DNA of 64,000 nt from Pyronema omphalodes (GCA_024516155.1 JAJJXM010000034.1:555446-619445), one strand, 5' to 3'; positions 13,501 through 24,255 are shown, counted from the first letter of the stretch. Made by a program: numbers and translations. Notes: generated from the sequence alone by a model not told the origin.

Positions 13501-13845
13501 CCCGCGCTGCATTACCAACTGTAGAGATCGTGGACTACCTTCCTTGCATTTCTGGAACTCGTCTGGCACGTAGTGAAACGAAACCGTCGCAACCTGCCAA
13601 GATCCGCATGTGGCAAGTGGAAAGACCCTGCAATTCCCTTCGATGGAGCCTTTGCCGACTTTCAGAGAATCTAAGAACTGCGATAATGCACTGCGATCCA
13701 TATATAGCGGTATCTCTGACACTCGAAAAGTACGGCAGTTTGCCGGTAGAGAAGTATTCGTATCGATCCCTCGAGTATATCTGTCTGGAGGTACGGATAC
13801 ATCAGAGGCGAATGGAAGATCTGGCTCTTTGTATGATGCAGACAT
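10505..13845 (-). CDS. NLR-type protein: SesB/lipase-like hydrolase domain + NACHT NTPase
   Basis: Nine proposed exons: 13845-13364, 13303-13071, 12999-12940, 12880-12602, 12535-12286, 12121-11828, 11766-11742, 11678-11082 and 11021-10505 (~911 residues). Layout: N-terminal domain with TFRVSEIPLYMDRSALSQFL (~38-57); alpha/beta-hydrolase starting DPSLIAVTGLSAHAFGSW, nucleophile elbow GHSLGG (Ser ~250), FFGVPTRG, and NHSMMVKF carrying the likely triad His; then a linker with GTGKW; Walker A GIPGTGKT (~531-538, rebuilt over introns 6 and 7), Walker B TIICIDALDE (~635), and a winged-helix-like end with RFAHPSVGEYLE. Fungal NLRs of this type act in non-self recognition; SesB domains are their predicted effector hydrolases. 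There is no ankyrin/WD/TPR domain; it ends in an acidic repeat tail. Odd point: the exon 1-2 junction is out of frame by one base with consensus splice sites, so this copy may be slightly defective or mis-spliced in my model. The other junctions are all in frame. Confidence 0.85.
10530..10571 (-). repeat. 21-bp tandem duplication encoding the acidic NLR tail
   Basis: Two adjacent 21-bp units (10530-10550 and 10551-10571) differing at one base, encoding repeated EEWSDD-type heptads at the extreme C-terminus of the NLR gene. Confidence 0.8.
12083..12130 (-). repeat. Perfect 24-bp tandem duplication over an intron-exon boundary of the NLR gene
   Basis: Units 12083-12106 and 12107-12130 are identical. 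On the coding (minus) strand each unit contains CATCTAG, the proposed 3' splice site of intron 5, followed by codons for DNEVRR. The duplication therefore either adds eight in-frame residues or offers two acceptors 24 nt apart. Confidence 0.85.
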
Positions 13846-15571
13846 TGTGGGAAGCGTTGAATGTTTGTTGATGTTGATGAGCGGTGGGTTGTGGTGAAGA
13901 CCTCTCGAGGGTGGCAGTTGCGTTGATTCAGCTCACAACGCTCTGTAGCAGTTCAGCCGCTTTTTAGGCAGCGAGTACATACGAGTATGTAATGGTTGAA
14001 CCTTCCACACAGGGTCAGCTGCGCATCTGGCGTATTTCTAACCAATCATTTCAACGCCGGAGCACGGAATTTGTGACAGAATCAAATACCTGCAAAAGAA
14101 AATAATGACCAAACGGTATGAATACAGAGGAAAGAATGATGACAGAAGCATACCAGAAATGCAGAGGGAAAACGGAGATAGAAAAGCAGCCGAACAATTC
14201 AAACCCCAATTAAGACAACGAAAAGAATTCACACAACAGACGCAGTACAAAACTATGTCCAAGAGACTATTCACCGGAATGTCCGAATCTGAATGAGGTT
14301 ACATAAATAGCGTATGAGAGGTGTTTTAGTGGATGTCCGTAGTTTATAAGGCGTGACACGGAGACTGTGACTGCGCCGATGAGGCGGCGTGGGAGCCTTA
14401 TTCCGCCGCTGAGACATGTGGTTTCAATGATGTTACGAAACTTGAATTGACACATATTCCTTTGCCAGCCTTGTACAAGAATGAATCCAAGAAATGCAGG
14501 CGGAATTGTGACAAATCACCTACCGGCTACGATGCCACTGAAGAACACAACCCATTTGCTGCACAAATGGACTGTCGGTACAAACTGCAATCGCTTCAAC
14601 AGTAGTATTGCAAAGTAGCATCCCAGAAATTGACACTTCACCCAATATTTAACCCAAATATGTTCAGTCTCAATGCATTTATACCACACCGACGGAAAAA
14701 CAAGCAGAATATCATTACTACGACCTCTTCACAAGGAAGAATGGCATCAACGAGACTCTAAATACATCCTATCACGATTACATCTCGCCTTTTCCACTGT
14801 TTCCGAAGCCAGTCTTGTAGAGGTACATTCCCTGACCACCCGAGTGACGTCGCATGACTAACCACTGTCCGAACGACACTACGCTTCATTTTTTCGTGAT
14901 CACGATCACACGATGGATGTCACCCACGATTTCGCAGCGGCGCTGTGATAAACTGGGAATGCGGATGTGAAGATATAGGCTTTCATGTCCCACAATGCTG
15001 TCGTGCGACGATGTGGGCTCCACACAACAGAGATTATCTCGATGTGATGACGGCGGAACATTGGAGATTGTCACAACGTGATGATATGGAACCCACAATT
15101 TGATGATGAGAATTCACGTGATGTCAAAATGTCATAATACTGTTGTCTCATAGTGCAATGGGATAAATAATTAGATATTATTAATACCTACTTCTACCAC
15201 TCCGGACGAAAAAGAAATAAATACAAAATAATATAACAAGACCAGATAAGAATGGTAAAAAATACACAAGGGATAAAAAAAAAGAATTCATACCACAACT
15301 ATAAGAATACAAAAGAAAGGGTATATACTCAACACAAGAGGTCCTCGGCCTCCTGCCGCTGCCTCTTCCTTACAGCCCGGACCTTTCCTTCCTCCACGGC
15401 TCTCCCCTGCACCTCCTGATTGTTGGTGACCTTCAGGGTTTTTTTGATAACCTTGGAAGATGACCTTCTGACAGAAGGAGCAGCTTTGGACCGTTTCGAG
15501 GTAAAACTGCTGGTTTAGGTTTTGGCAATGGCTAGTGATAGTCCCCTATGGTACAAGAAAACGAGTGAGAG
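13846..15571. other. Region upstream of the NLR gene, nothing recognised
   Basis: This holds the presumed NLR promoter (from 13846 rightward). The plus-strand frames at 13398-13897 are antisense shadows of NLR exon 1. From about 14890 to 15140 the sequence is rich in GATGTGA/CACAATG-like short words, without a clear period. No RNA gene or known domain is seen. Around 15330-15500 there is a short CT-rich stretch. Confidence 0.4.
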
Positions 15572-16376
15572 TGGTTTAGTTCAAACACCTTCGTGGTTTA
15601 GCTAAACACCGAAAGTGTTTAGTTAAACACCCTAAACACCAAAGTTGTTTAGTCTGATTTAAGGTGTTTAGCTAAACCACCCATCGTTGTTTCAAAGTGT
15701 TTAGTTAAACACCCCTAATCACCGAAGTTGTTTAGTGTGATTTAAGGTGTTTAGCTAAACCACCTAGCGTTGTTTAGTTAAACAACTACCTTGATTTTTT
15801 TTTTGTGGGGTTTATTTGAACACCCTAGGGGTGTTTAAATCAACACCTTCTTTTTCGTTTATTCTTCGGTATTTATTTAAACATCCTAGGGGTGTTTAGA
15901 TAAACACCCTAGAGGTGTTTGAGGATGTTTAAATAAACACCTTCTTTTTCGCTTATTCTTTGGTGTTTATTTAAACACCCTAGGGGTGTTTAAGGATGTT
16001 TAAATAAACACCTTCTTTTTTACATATTCTTTGGGGTTTATTTAAACATCCTAGGGGTGTTTAGATAAACACCCTAGAGGTGTTTAAGGATGTTTAAATA
16101 AACACCTTCTTTTTCGCTTATTCTTTGGTGTTTATTTAAACACCCTAGGGGTGTTTAAGGATGTTTAAATAAACACCTTCTTTTTTCGCTTCTTCTTTGG
16201 TGTTTATTTAAACACCCTAGGGGTGTTTAAGGATGTTTAAATAAACACCTTCTTTTTTACATATTCTTTGGGGTTTATTTAAACACCCTAGGGGTGTTTA
16301 AATAAACACCTTCTTCTTCGCTTATTCTTCGGGGTTTATTTGAACTATCCTCTGATGTTTAAATAAACATCTACAG
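15572..16376. repeat. Hairpin-rich GTGTTTA/TAAACAC satellite array
   Basis: About 0.8 kb made of TAAACACC and its inverse GGTGTTTA in alternating orientation. The right two thirds (from ~15800) has units of about 70 bp, with longer ~95 bp variants: a C/T-rich spacer (CACCTTCTTTTT...), then TTTATTTAAACACCC, TAG, GGGTGTTTAAATAAACACC. Each unit can fold into a ~19-bp-stem hairpin with a tiny loop. The spacer CACCTTCTTTTT recurs near 15844, 15940, 16010, 16104, 16176 and 16247. The left third (15572-15800) has a looser, more diverged version with GTTTAGTTAAAC and GTTTAGCTAAAC palindromes. Confidence 0.9.
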
Positions 16377-17067
16377 TCCACTTCCTAGGGATGGCTTTTC
16401 CATGGTTCATATAAATCACCCTGCAGTGTTCTACTGAACATTCAGTTTTAAACTGTAGAGCTGTGTTCTGCTTATGTTTGTTGATGGAAGTGGATATTGC
16501 CTTAGTGCGCATCCCTTCCTTATTTTCTGTTCGTTCTGCCGTTGTTGGTCCTTGTTCTTCATCCATTTCATTCACTTGTTTCTCCACCTCCATCTTTCCC
16601 TCTTGTTTGACTGTAAGTTTTTCCTCATGTCAAATGTTTGTCCCTCAACAGAATTTGCTAGTTCATACACCATACACCACCGGAGGGAAAAAAGAGAGAG
16701 AGAGGGGGAATTGGGATATGAACTTCTAGATACTCGCTGAGTCAAGTACTGCAAACCAACCCCACAAATATCCACAATGCTAACCAGACAAACAGGATGC
16801 TCAGAAAACCTAAGTCTATTTATTGAAGCGATCCATGATTCCAGCATATGTAAGGGTCAATTAAAAAAGGCACAAAGCGAATGGTACTATACAGAGAGCA
16901 GGAGCAGGAGTAGGAGGGGAGAGGAGGGAGGTGGGAGGTTCCTGTATGTATAGATAGAGGACCTGGCAATAGCTAGAGACATGTTATATAATGAGCGAGT
17001 GGTTTAGTAATTAATTTAAAACATTTAAAAAATATCTGAGGTGCTTGATCAAACCACTATTGTGCAA
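16377..17067. other. Spacer between the two satellite arrays
   Basis: About 0.7 kb without GTGTTTA repeats. Short frames (up to 91 codons) have no recognisable content. A purine-rich AGGAGCAGGAG tract lies at about 16898-16945. Confidence 0.4.
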
Positions 17068-17387
17068 GGTGTTTAAATCGGTGTTTAAAGGTGTTTAAAG
17101 GTGTTTAAAGGTGTTTAAAGGTGTTTAAATCGGTGTTTAAATCGGTGTTTAAATCGGTGTTTAAAGGTGTTTAGATCGGTGTTTAAAGGTGTTTAAAGGT
17201 GTTTAAATCGGTGTTTAAATCGGTGTTTAAATCGTTGTTTAAAGGTGTTTAGTAGGTGTTTAAAGGTGTTTAGTAGGTGTTTAAAGGTGTTTAGTAGGTG
17301 TTTAAAGAGGTGTTTAGTAGGTGTTTAAAGAGGTGTTTAGTAGGTGTTTAAAGGTGTTTAGTAGGTGTTTAAAGAGGTGTTTAGTAA
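17068..17387 (+). repeat. Directional GGTGTTTA minisatellite, 29 units
   Basis: 29 head-to-tail units of 10-12 bp, all in the same orientation: GGTGTTTAAA, GGTGTTTAAATC, GGTGTTTAGTA and GGTGTTTAAAGA. Units 1-15 are of the AAA/AAATC types; from unit 17 on, AGTA units alternate strictly with AAA or AAAGA units, a higher-order two-unit repeat. Unit 16 has a TTGTTTA variant. A few further GGTGTTTG/GTGGTTTA words follow to about 17450. Confidence 0.92.
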
Positions 17388-17787
17388 ATGAATTTTGCGG
17401 GTGTTTGAATTAAACACCTTTTGTGGTTTAAAGTGTGGTTTGATTAAACACCTTTTTTTTGTACCACAGGGAGTCAGGGTTAGCAAAACACCATTGGTAA
17501 AAAGGACAATGAACTCACACTATGGTACATTTTCGCCACCAAGATTGTATATGTTATACATGTTCCCCACCAAAAAACAAAGACATGCGAGGAATCTAAA
17601 CAGCATTTATACCGATCATTTGTTTAAAAATCTGATTCATAATAGCATGTGTATAAATATTTCACTAGCGTGAAGAGATATACAGGCGATTGTATAAGAT
17701 TTCTCGGTTTCTAATAGCATGTGTATAAATATTTGACTAGCGGGAAAATTCATACAGGCAATTGTATAACATTCTTCGGTTTATAAT
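17388..17787. other. Spacer with a 72-bp tandem duplication
   Basis: No gene is supported. Two adjacent diverged 72-bp copies lie at 17641-17712 and 17713-17784, both starting AATAGCATGTGTATAAATAT and ending CGGTTT(C/A)T. The second ends immediately before the first Ty1/copia fragment. Confidence 0.7.
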
Positions 17788-18423
17788 TGTTGAATTGCGC
17801 CTAAGGCCTTAGTGCCTAGGTGGTAGTGGAACCTCATCATGTATATGCACTTGGTAGTTCGGTCGCTGTTCTTGCTCCTTACACTCGTTAATATACACTC
17901 ATTCCACCTCCACGTTCGTCTCTCTCCTTGACCTTTTGACAGGTTATGAGCCCTTGCATCTAGAAACTGCATCTATTTTTTCACTATTCATTCACTATAA
18001 TCTTTTACCCCTCTCTACTTACTACCTCATCAAATGGCCGAAGCAGCTCAAGAGCCTACTGCCTTGAAGTGCCCCATCCTTACGGTGGCAAACTACGCCG
18101 AATGGAAGAAAGACCGCATCCACTTCCTTCTGGCCGGAACGAGTGACTGGAACATTTTGAACGGCGAAGAAACTCGCCTGCCCGGAGGTACCTGTCAACA
18201 AGCCATTCGGGATCTTCAATATTATGATGAAAGGGCGGCCAAGGAGACATGATTGATTTGTGACCATTGCGACATTACTTGCCGCAGGGTCAATCAAGGG
18301 GAAGATGATCCACGGAAAATGTGGCTGAAACTGGAAGAACGCTTCCACAACTCGCGTTCAAACTCTGGAAGACGAAAGCTGTGAATAAAGTTTTGGAGGT
18401 CCAAACCGACCCCCGGAAAATCT
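17788..18423 (+). mobile_element. Ty1/copia fragment A (leader/LTR-like sequence + start of gag)
   Basis: Starts TGTTGAATTG, the same start as fragment B. About 245 bp of leader or short-LTR sequence (shared with B: CCTTAGTGC, CACTCGTTAATA, TTATGAGCCCTTGC) precedes a gag start at 18034 (MAEAAQEPTALKCPIL). The frame has a TGA at 18250-18252 and another TGA after RRKL, so it is dead. It is cut at 18423, where fragment B begins with TGTTGAAGTG. I cannot separate LTR from leader because no second LTR is present. Confidence 0.75.
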
Positions 18424-20307
18424 TGTTGAAGTGCCCCTACGGCCTTAGTGCTTAGGTAGAGGTGAAACAGTCTATGTATACACACTCGCTTGCTCCTTCT
18501 TTGTCTTCTCTCACTACACTCGTTAATACATCGGTTCCACCTCCACCTCTTTCGCTCTCTCTTCCTTCGTGACTTTTGACAGCTTATGAGCCCTTGCGTA
18601 TAAACTGCATATTCTTTATTCGTTATTGATCATTCATTATATAATCTTCACCTCCCCTTTAATATACTAATTCACCACTATGGCCGAAGAAGTCCAAGAG
18701 CCGACTGCGCTGAAATGCCCTATCTTGGCAGTGGCAAATTACGCTCAATGGAAGGATTCTATTCACTTCATCCTAGCCGGTAAGAGCACTTGGAACATTG
18801 TTAACGGAAAAGAGACACGTCCCCCCAGAGGCACCAGTCAACAAGAGATTCGACACCTCCAATAATTTGATGAGAGGGCTGCCAGAGCTATGCAGATAAT
18901 TTTCGACCACTGCGTCATTACCTGGCGCAGGGTAATCACAGGACTTGTTGACCCACGAAAGATGTGGACCAAACTGGAAGAAAGTTTTGACAACTCAAAA
19001 ACAAACTCTGGCAGGTGTAACCTCTGGATAAAGTTCTGGAGATCTAAACCGAGTCCCGGACAATCCATGTCCAAATGGATCACCGACCTTCTCAATATCC
19101 AGGCTCCACCTACAGAAACAGTCTTGGACAGAAGCCAAACCGAACTGGTTGATTTTGTTATTGCAAATCTCCCAGACTCCTATGGGGTGACTAAGCATGA
19201 GCTGTCAAAACTGGATAAGATTGCTGTTGACGAACTGCAGAAGATTCTTCATGACCACGAGCACATCTGGGCATCTACCCTAGCATCCTCAAGTGGCGAA
19301 GCACATGCGGCTACAACCAAGCGGTGTGACCACTGTCAGCGATCCTCCCACAATACCAAAGACTGTTACGCAAGCAGATCTACGAACAAACGCGCAGCGT
19401 CATCAAGCGTTGGTCCGTCTAAACCAGCAAAGTCCTCAAAGAAGGACTTGGTCCAATGTCACTACTGTACTAAGAAAGGACACCTTTCAACGGAATGCAG
19501 ATTCAGAACATCGGCGACGGCCATACGCGAACGATACAAACTTCGATCCAGTGCCAAAATCCCCGAGCTGGATAACACCAACGTCGGCATCTGACTCGGA
19601 AAATTCAGCACCTCCCTACCGGCACAAGTCTTGATCGCTACCGCCTCGTCCGCTGATACTCACACTTGGGTGCTTGACTCTGGTGCAACGCACCATTCTT
19701 GTAATGATAAATCTGCTTTCCTTTCTGATTCCCTAGCACCTTGCAAATCTATTAATATTCGCTTAGGTAACAACACTACAGTCACCACTAATACCTATGG
19801 CAAAATTATTTTAATAACCTCTTCCGAATTTCTGCGTTATATGTGCCTACCTTTCGACTTTCCCTTTTCTCCCTGCCCCTCTTCGTCAAAGAGGGTGGCA
19901 AATCACCATGGGGGATGGCTCTTGCACTGTTAAAGACAAGACCTCCCGGATTATCATTGTTGCTCGCATGCAGGACAATTTCTACAGGTGGACAGCGGAC
20001 ACTGCAAAAGATGACCACGACGCTCTGATCATCCCTCGATCTGGTGCAGGGGTTGACTTTAATTCTATTCCCCGATCGGGCCGAACAACCAAACCGCCTA
20101 CTCAACGCATTGGTTCAGACGTCAACTTCACACGTCCTAGCAACAGAAATCTTCGGACAGCACACAAACACTCTTTTCGTCTTGAGCCGACAAGCAACTG
20201 CGAGATGTGGCACAGAAGACTGGCCCACCTGAATACTGAATCCCTATGCAAACTTATTTATTCATCCAATAAAACCACAAACATGGATCATGCTAAGTCC
20301 TGTACGA
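18424..20307 (+). mobile_element. Ty1/copia fragment B, degraded gag-pol
   Basis: Leader/LTR-like start as in fragment A, then gag from 18680 (MAEEVQEPTALKCPIL), with a TAA at 18863-18865. The frame resumes through a UBN2-type gag region (MWTKLEESFDNS, MSKWITDLL) and two zinc knuckles (CDHCQRSSHNTKDC; CHYCTKKGHLSTEC). A TGA at 19592-19594 is followed by the aspartic-protease motif WVLDSGATHHSC (from ~19666) and, after a frameshift, the pre-integrase motif MWHRRLAHLN (~20204). Integrase and reverse transcriptase are missing; an F1 LTR starts at 20308. Confidence 0.88.
18680..20300 (+). pseudogene. copia gag-protease-preintegrase pseudogene
   Basis: One original polyprotein, now broken by in-frame TAA (18863-18865) and TGA (19592-19594) and by a shift between the protease and the WHRRLAHLN segment. 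Gag and zinc knuckles are at 18680-19594, the protease at 19631-19800. The order gag, protease, pre-integrase is typical of Ty1/copia and rules out gypsy. Confidence 0.85.
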
Positions 20308-20568
20308 TGTCATGGCACACGGCTGACGAGCCGTTGTGTTGTTGCGTTGCCGTTGTGTTGTTGTTGTCGTTGTGCCGTTGTTGTCGTTGTGCCGTGTTGT
20401 GTTGTTGATGTGTTGTTGTGTGTGCCGTGCCGCTGATGATGGTTGATCGATTGATGATGGATGACGTACCACGAGCTGTAGAAGCTGTGGTGTCTCAGGT
20501 TAGATGATGGGGAACGGAAGCAGTTCATGTATCGATGTTGGTGAAGGGCGCAGCAAGAGTGCTGGCCG
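20308..20568 (+). mobile_element. Truncated F1 LTR
   Basis: First ~261 bp of an F1 LTR (TGTCATGGCACACGG... to AGTGCTGGCCG), truncating the copia element on its left and abutting a second, complete F1 LTR on its right. F1 copy 1 may have inserted into this LTR, its right part being lost. Confidence 0.8.
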
Positions 20569-21088
20569 TGTCACGGCACACGGCTGACGAGCCGTTTTGT
20601 TGTTGCATTGCCGTTGTGTTGTTGTTGTCGTCGTTGTGCCGTGTTGTGTTGTTGAGGTGTTGTTGTGTGTGCCGTGCCGCTCATGATGATTGATCGATTG
20701 ATGATGGATGACGTACCACGAGCTGTAGAAGCTGTGGCGTCGCAGGTTAGATGATGGAGAACTGAAGCAGTTCATGTAGCGATGTTGGTTGACGGCGCAG
20801 CAAGAGTGCTGGCCGCCCTTTGTACATAAGGAGGCTTGCCTCCCCTTCGACTGAGTTTTCCACCGAACGTCTTGTGTCTTTCTCTCGACGCTTAATAAGA
20901 TTTCCTCATCTCTTAGTCGTCACGATTCACGTCACTCTTTCCCTGTCCTTGTCCTTGTTCAGTGTGCCGGCCGTCTGTCGAGCACTTCGGTCCTTGTCCT
21001 TCCGTTCCGGCTCTCGGAAGCCTAGCCCACTCCCCCTTCCCGGTAGTGTTCAGTGTGTCCCTCGAACGTTCGTTCGCAGTCCCTGATA
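20569..21088 (+). repeat. F1 5' LTR of copy 1
   Basis: 520 bp, starting TGTCACGGCACACGG and ending in CCTGATA (other copies end CCTGACA). Contains a TTG-rich tract (about 20600-20670) and ACGTACCACGAGC, as in the other F1 LTRs. Confidence 0.88.
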
Positions 21089-21125
21089 TTACGTTAGATC
21101 GCAAAAATGTTCGAACGACACGCAT

Positions 21126-22262
21126 GAACCCAACCGGTTCTGCCTGGACGCATACCCTGAAGCAAGCCTTAGAAACCCACACCCTAACAGAGACCTTTGG
21201 AATACCCAGCCATTTCGCTGGCGCCGTCCGACGAACCCTCAGAAGAGCAGAAAGTTTCGGCTACCTTGTTGTCCGTTGGCAAACTCCAGACTTACGACTA
21301 CCAGGAGTACGTCCGCTACATCATCAAGCTCAAGCCTATTATCCGAGCCCACAGACATGCACGTCAAGATTATCGAGGAAGGCCATTGGCAGCAGATCGT
21401 TAACGCTGCGTCCATGACCCAGTTTCCTGACGGGCATGACCCGGTTACATTCACCAAGCAACTCACCCAGTCGATCCTGGATGCCCAGGACCATCCCACA
21501 GGCTATATTTTAAACGACCTCGCCGAGACCCCCGGCTCCCGTACCAGCACCCGAGGCTCCAGCCCTGTCGCCTCCCGTGCCCCGGAACCCTCCACCAGCG
21601 CCCCCATTCCCCCCATCGTTATCCAGACACAGTCTGTACAGGTTTACCCCAACGGACCAGACAGCGCGCCACAAGCCGCTGCGCCCCCCACCGCAGCCAT
21701 AGCCACAGCGGCAGACCCCGCCCCCGCTATTATCGCCCCAGTCCGAAGACTTCCCCCCCGAGACACAGAAATCCTTCTCACCCCCGAAGAACAAGCGGAT
21801 GCAAACGAGAATCAATACTATGAGAGGGAGATCACCTATCAACGCACCCTTATCAACGCGTTGCTCGCCTCCCCCGGCATCTGTGTCACCGGTGATAAAA
21901 TTTCGGACCCGCCAACCTTCGACGGGTCCAACAGGGAAGACCTCCGCCGATTTGTTTCCCTGCTTGGGATCTAATTGGTAAGCGACGAATTGCGCTTCCC
22001 GACCCCCCACAAACGGATCTCCTACGCCATAGGCCGCCTCTGCAGACGTGCCCTCGACCAGATCCTCCCGTATATCAAGAATAATGGGAACCGCTGGGCC
22101 CTAAACGATGTCGAGGACGTCATCAAGATCTTGCAACGGACCTTTGGAGACCCGGACGAGCGTGCAACGGCTCGTTTCAAACTTCAGAACCTCCGCCAAA
22201 ACAACCGAGAGTTTTCTGATCACTGCGCAGAATTCTCCCGCCAGGTTGCAGAACTGGGTTGG
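21126..22262 (+). pseudogene. F1 copy 1 upstream ORF and N-terminal gag
   Basis: The short upstream ORF starts at 21126 (MNPTGSAWTHTLKQAL) and is shifted by a one-base change after VVRW; its second half (YQEYVRYIIKLKP) is found in another frame. Gag starts at 21357 (MHVKIIEEGHWQQIVNAAS), runs through a proline/alanine-rich stretch and is stopped by TAA at 21972-21974 after FVSLLGI. It continues in frame from 21975 (VSDELRFPTPHKRISYA) to 22262, where the solo LTR interrupts NWVG/WDEA. Confidence 0.8.
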
Positions 22263-23401
22263 TGTAACGGCGAACAAGGGAGAGAGGGGCAGACGGAGAA
22301 CCTGAGGGCTCTTCTCAATTATTCACTCTTGAGATCAATGAAGATATCCTTATAATAACTTCAACGTGAGAAACTCTTAAGCTGTGTCGAGCATCAACTT
22401 AGAGATTTCTGTGTTTAGAACTTAAGGAAATAATGAAAGATTCCAAGGGACCAAGAGATCCAAAGACGGGGACGAGGACGAGGACGTAAACAAAGATCGA
22501 CAAAGTATTTGAATTTGTAAATAAACAAATAACTGTGTATGGAGAAAAGAAAAACAAAATCAACAAACAAAGAAACAATCCTGTTATATACAATTTTTCC
22601 TCCTTACACTCCGAGCCACTATTTGCAGATTTTTCCCGAAAAATAACTAAGTAAACAACGCGGTCACGGTTGCGCCTTCTAGACGCGCTAACGCGTTCGT
22701 ACCAAATTAGCGTATTTGCGTGCACAGCCTCGTCGCGCGCTCGTGAGCGTATCTCGCGTGCGCGATAGAGTAACTCGCGTGCGCGGTAGCGTACTTCGCG
22801 TGCGCGCTAGTGTAACCCTAAGCGTAGTCACGCGCGCGCTTCCGTAACCCTAATCGTATGCGTGCGTCCGTAACCCTAACCCTAGCTGTGCGCGTACAGT
22901 CACAAACCTAACCCTAGTTTGTGTGCGTGCGGGTGCAACCCTAACCCTAGTCACGTGAATCCAGATCAGCTGCGATTGGAAAGATGATGCAATACTGATA
23001 AGGTCACATGACTAGATCTTATCTTATCGATAAGATGATCGTGGCCGAGCCCTAGTCACGTGTGCGCACATTAGTAGACCAGTGCGCCTGCATACTGATC
23101 TACTACTGATTAGAGACACGTGACCGATCTTATCTAATCGGATAAGATGATCGGTAGACCATAGGTATGGAATTTCCGAAAAGGGATCCGAGCAGACCCC
23201 TAACCCTGGGGATAGGTCACGTGACCTTTTTTGACAATTTGGGAATTGAGCGTAACCCTAACCCAGGCGAGTGACGAGTGATGATCGAAGACCGAAGGAT
23301 AATAGAAATAAATAAACAAACGAGTGCTGAATAATGAAGCGAATGATAATAGGTGAATGAATGACGAGGAGGGGGAAGGTAATAATTCTCGAGCCGTGAC
23401 A
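22263..23401 (-). mobile_element. Solo F2 LTR (inverted) inside F1 copy 1 gag
   Basis: 1139 bp, reading TGTAACGG...CCGTGACA on the plus strand, i.e. an F2 LTR in minus orientation. Flanked by a perfect 5-bp duplication GTTGG (22258-22262 and 23402-23406 by alignment with the uninterrupted gag). No internal F2 sequence remains, as expected after LTR-LTR recombination. Confidence 0.92.
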
Positions 23402-23714
23402 GTTGGGATGAAGCCGCTACCATGGACGCCCTAAGGAACGGCCTATCCATTGAATTGCCTGAGAAGCTGGTTGGCGCACCCCCCACCGGTACAATGCATG
23501 AGTTTGTCGACCAGTGCCAGAAGCTGGACTCTCAGTTGCGAGCCCTGGAGAATTTTCGCAAGCTGCGCACCAATCACGGCCAAGCTAAACCCACTACCAC
23601 CACCACCCCTGCACCAAGCCGCCCCACCCCCGCTACCCCGCCAACTACCGCCTCTTCTAGCAAACAGACCACTGCCCAGGGACCCCGCCGGAAACTGTCA
23701 GCACAAGAATGCGC
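23402..23714 (+). pseudogene. F1 copy 1 gag, middle piece
   Basis: Continues the capsid region (DEAATMDALRNGLSIELPEK, then FVDQCQKLDSQLRALEN) and the proline/threonine linker up to KLSAQECA, where F1 copy 2 is inserted. Confidence 0.85.
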
Positions 23715-24244
23715 TGTCAGGGAACTAGGAACGGACGTTCGAAGAACACACTGAACACTACCGGCAAGGGGAGGCTAGGCTGGTTCCGGGATGGGGGAAC
23801 GGAAGAACAGGGACCGAAGTGCACGGCAGACGGACGGCACACGAAACAGGGACAGGGACAAGGACAAGAATGACGTGGGACTGAAAGGAGAAGTCTTTAT
23901 TAAGGACAAGGAAAGACACAAGACGTTCGATGGAGAACTTAACAACGGGGAGGCAAGCCTCCTTATGTACAAAGGGGCGGCCAGCACTCTTGCTGGGCCG
24001 TCATCCAACATCGCTACATGACAGCTTCCGTTCTCCATCATTTCACCTGCGACGCCACAGCTCTCCAGCTCATGGTACATCATCCACCATCAGTCAGTCC
24101 ATCAACAACAACGGCACGGCACACACAACAACACAACGGCAACACAACACAACACGGCAAGACAACAGCACGATGTCGACAACAACAACGACAACACAAT
24201 GATGACGCAACAACACAACGGCTCGTCAGCCGTGTGCCGTGACA
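23715..24244 (-). repeat. F1 copy 2 3' LTR
   Basis: 530 bp; plus-strand ends TGTCAGGGAACTAGG and GTGCCGTGACA. A polypurine tract (GGGGGGG on the coding strand) lies next to it at about 24247-24254. Confidence 0.9.
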
Positions 24245-24255
24245 GTACCCCCCCG

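Noticed and set aside
13398..13897. Plus-strand ORFs of 157 and 95 codons
   Set aside because: Antisense shadow of NLR exon 1, which has clear protein similarity on the minus strand.
17068..17387. CRISPR-like regular repeat
   Set aside because: Units are 10-12 bp with no unique spacers, in a eukaryotic telomeric context; it is a minisatellite.
21510..22010. Glycine-rich 166-codon minus-strand ORF
   Set aside because: Antisense of the proline/alanine-rich linker of F1 gag.
23930..24242. ORFs rich in His, Gln, Thr and Asn
   Set aside because: Translation of the TTG/CAA-rich tract in the F1 LTR; it recurs in every LTR copy in whichever frame is open.
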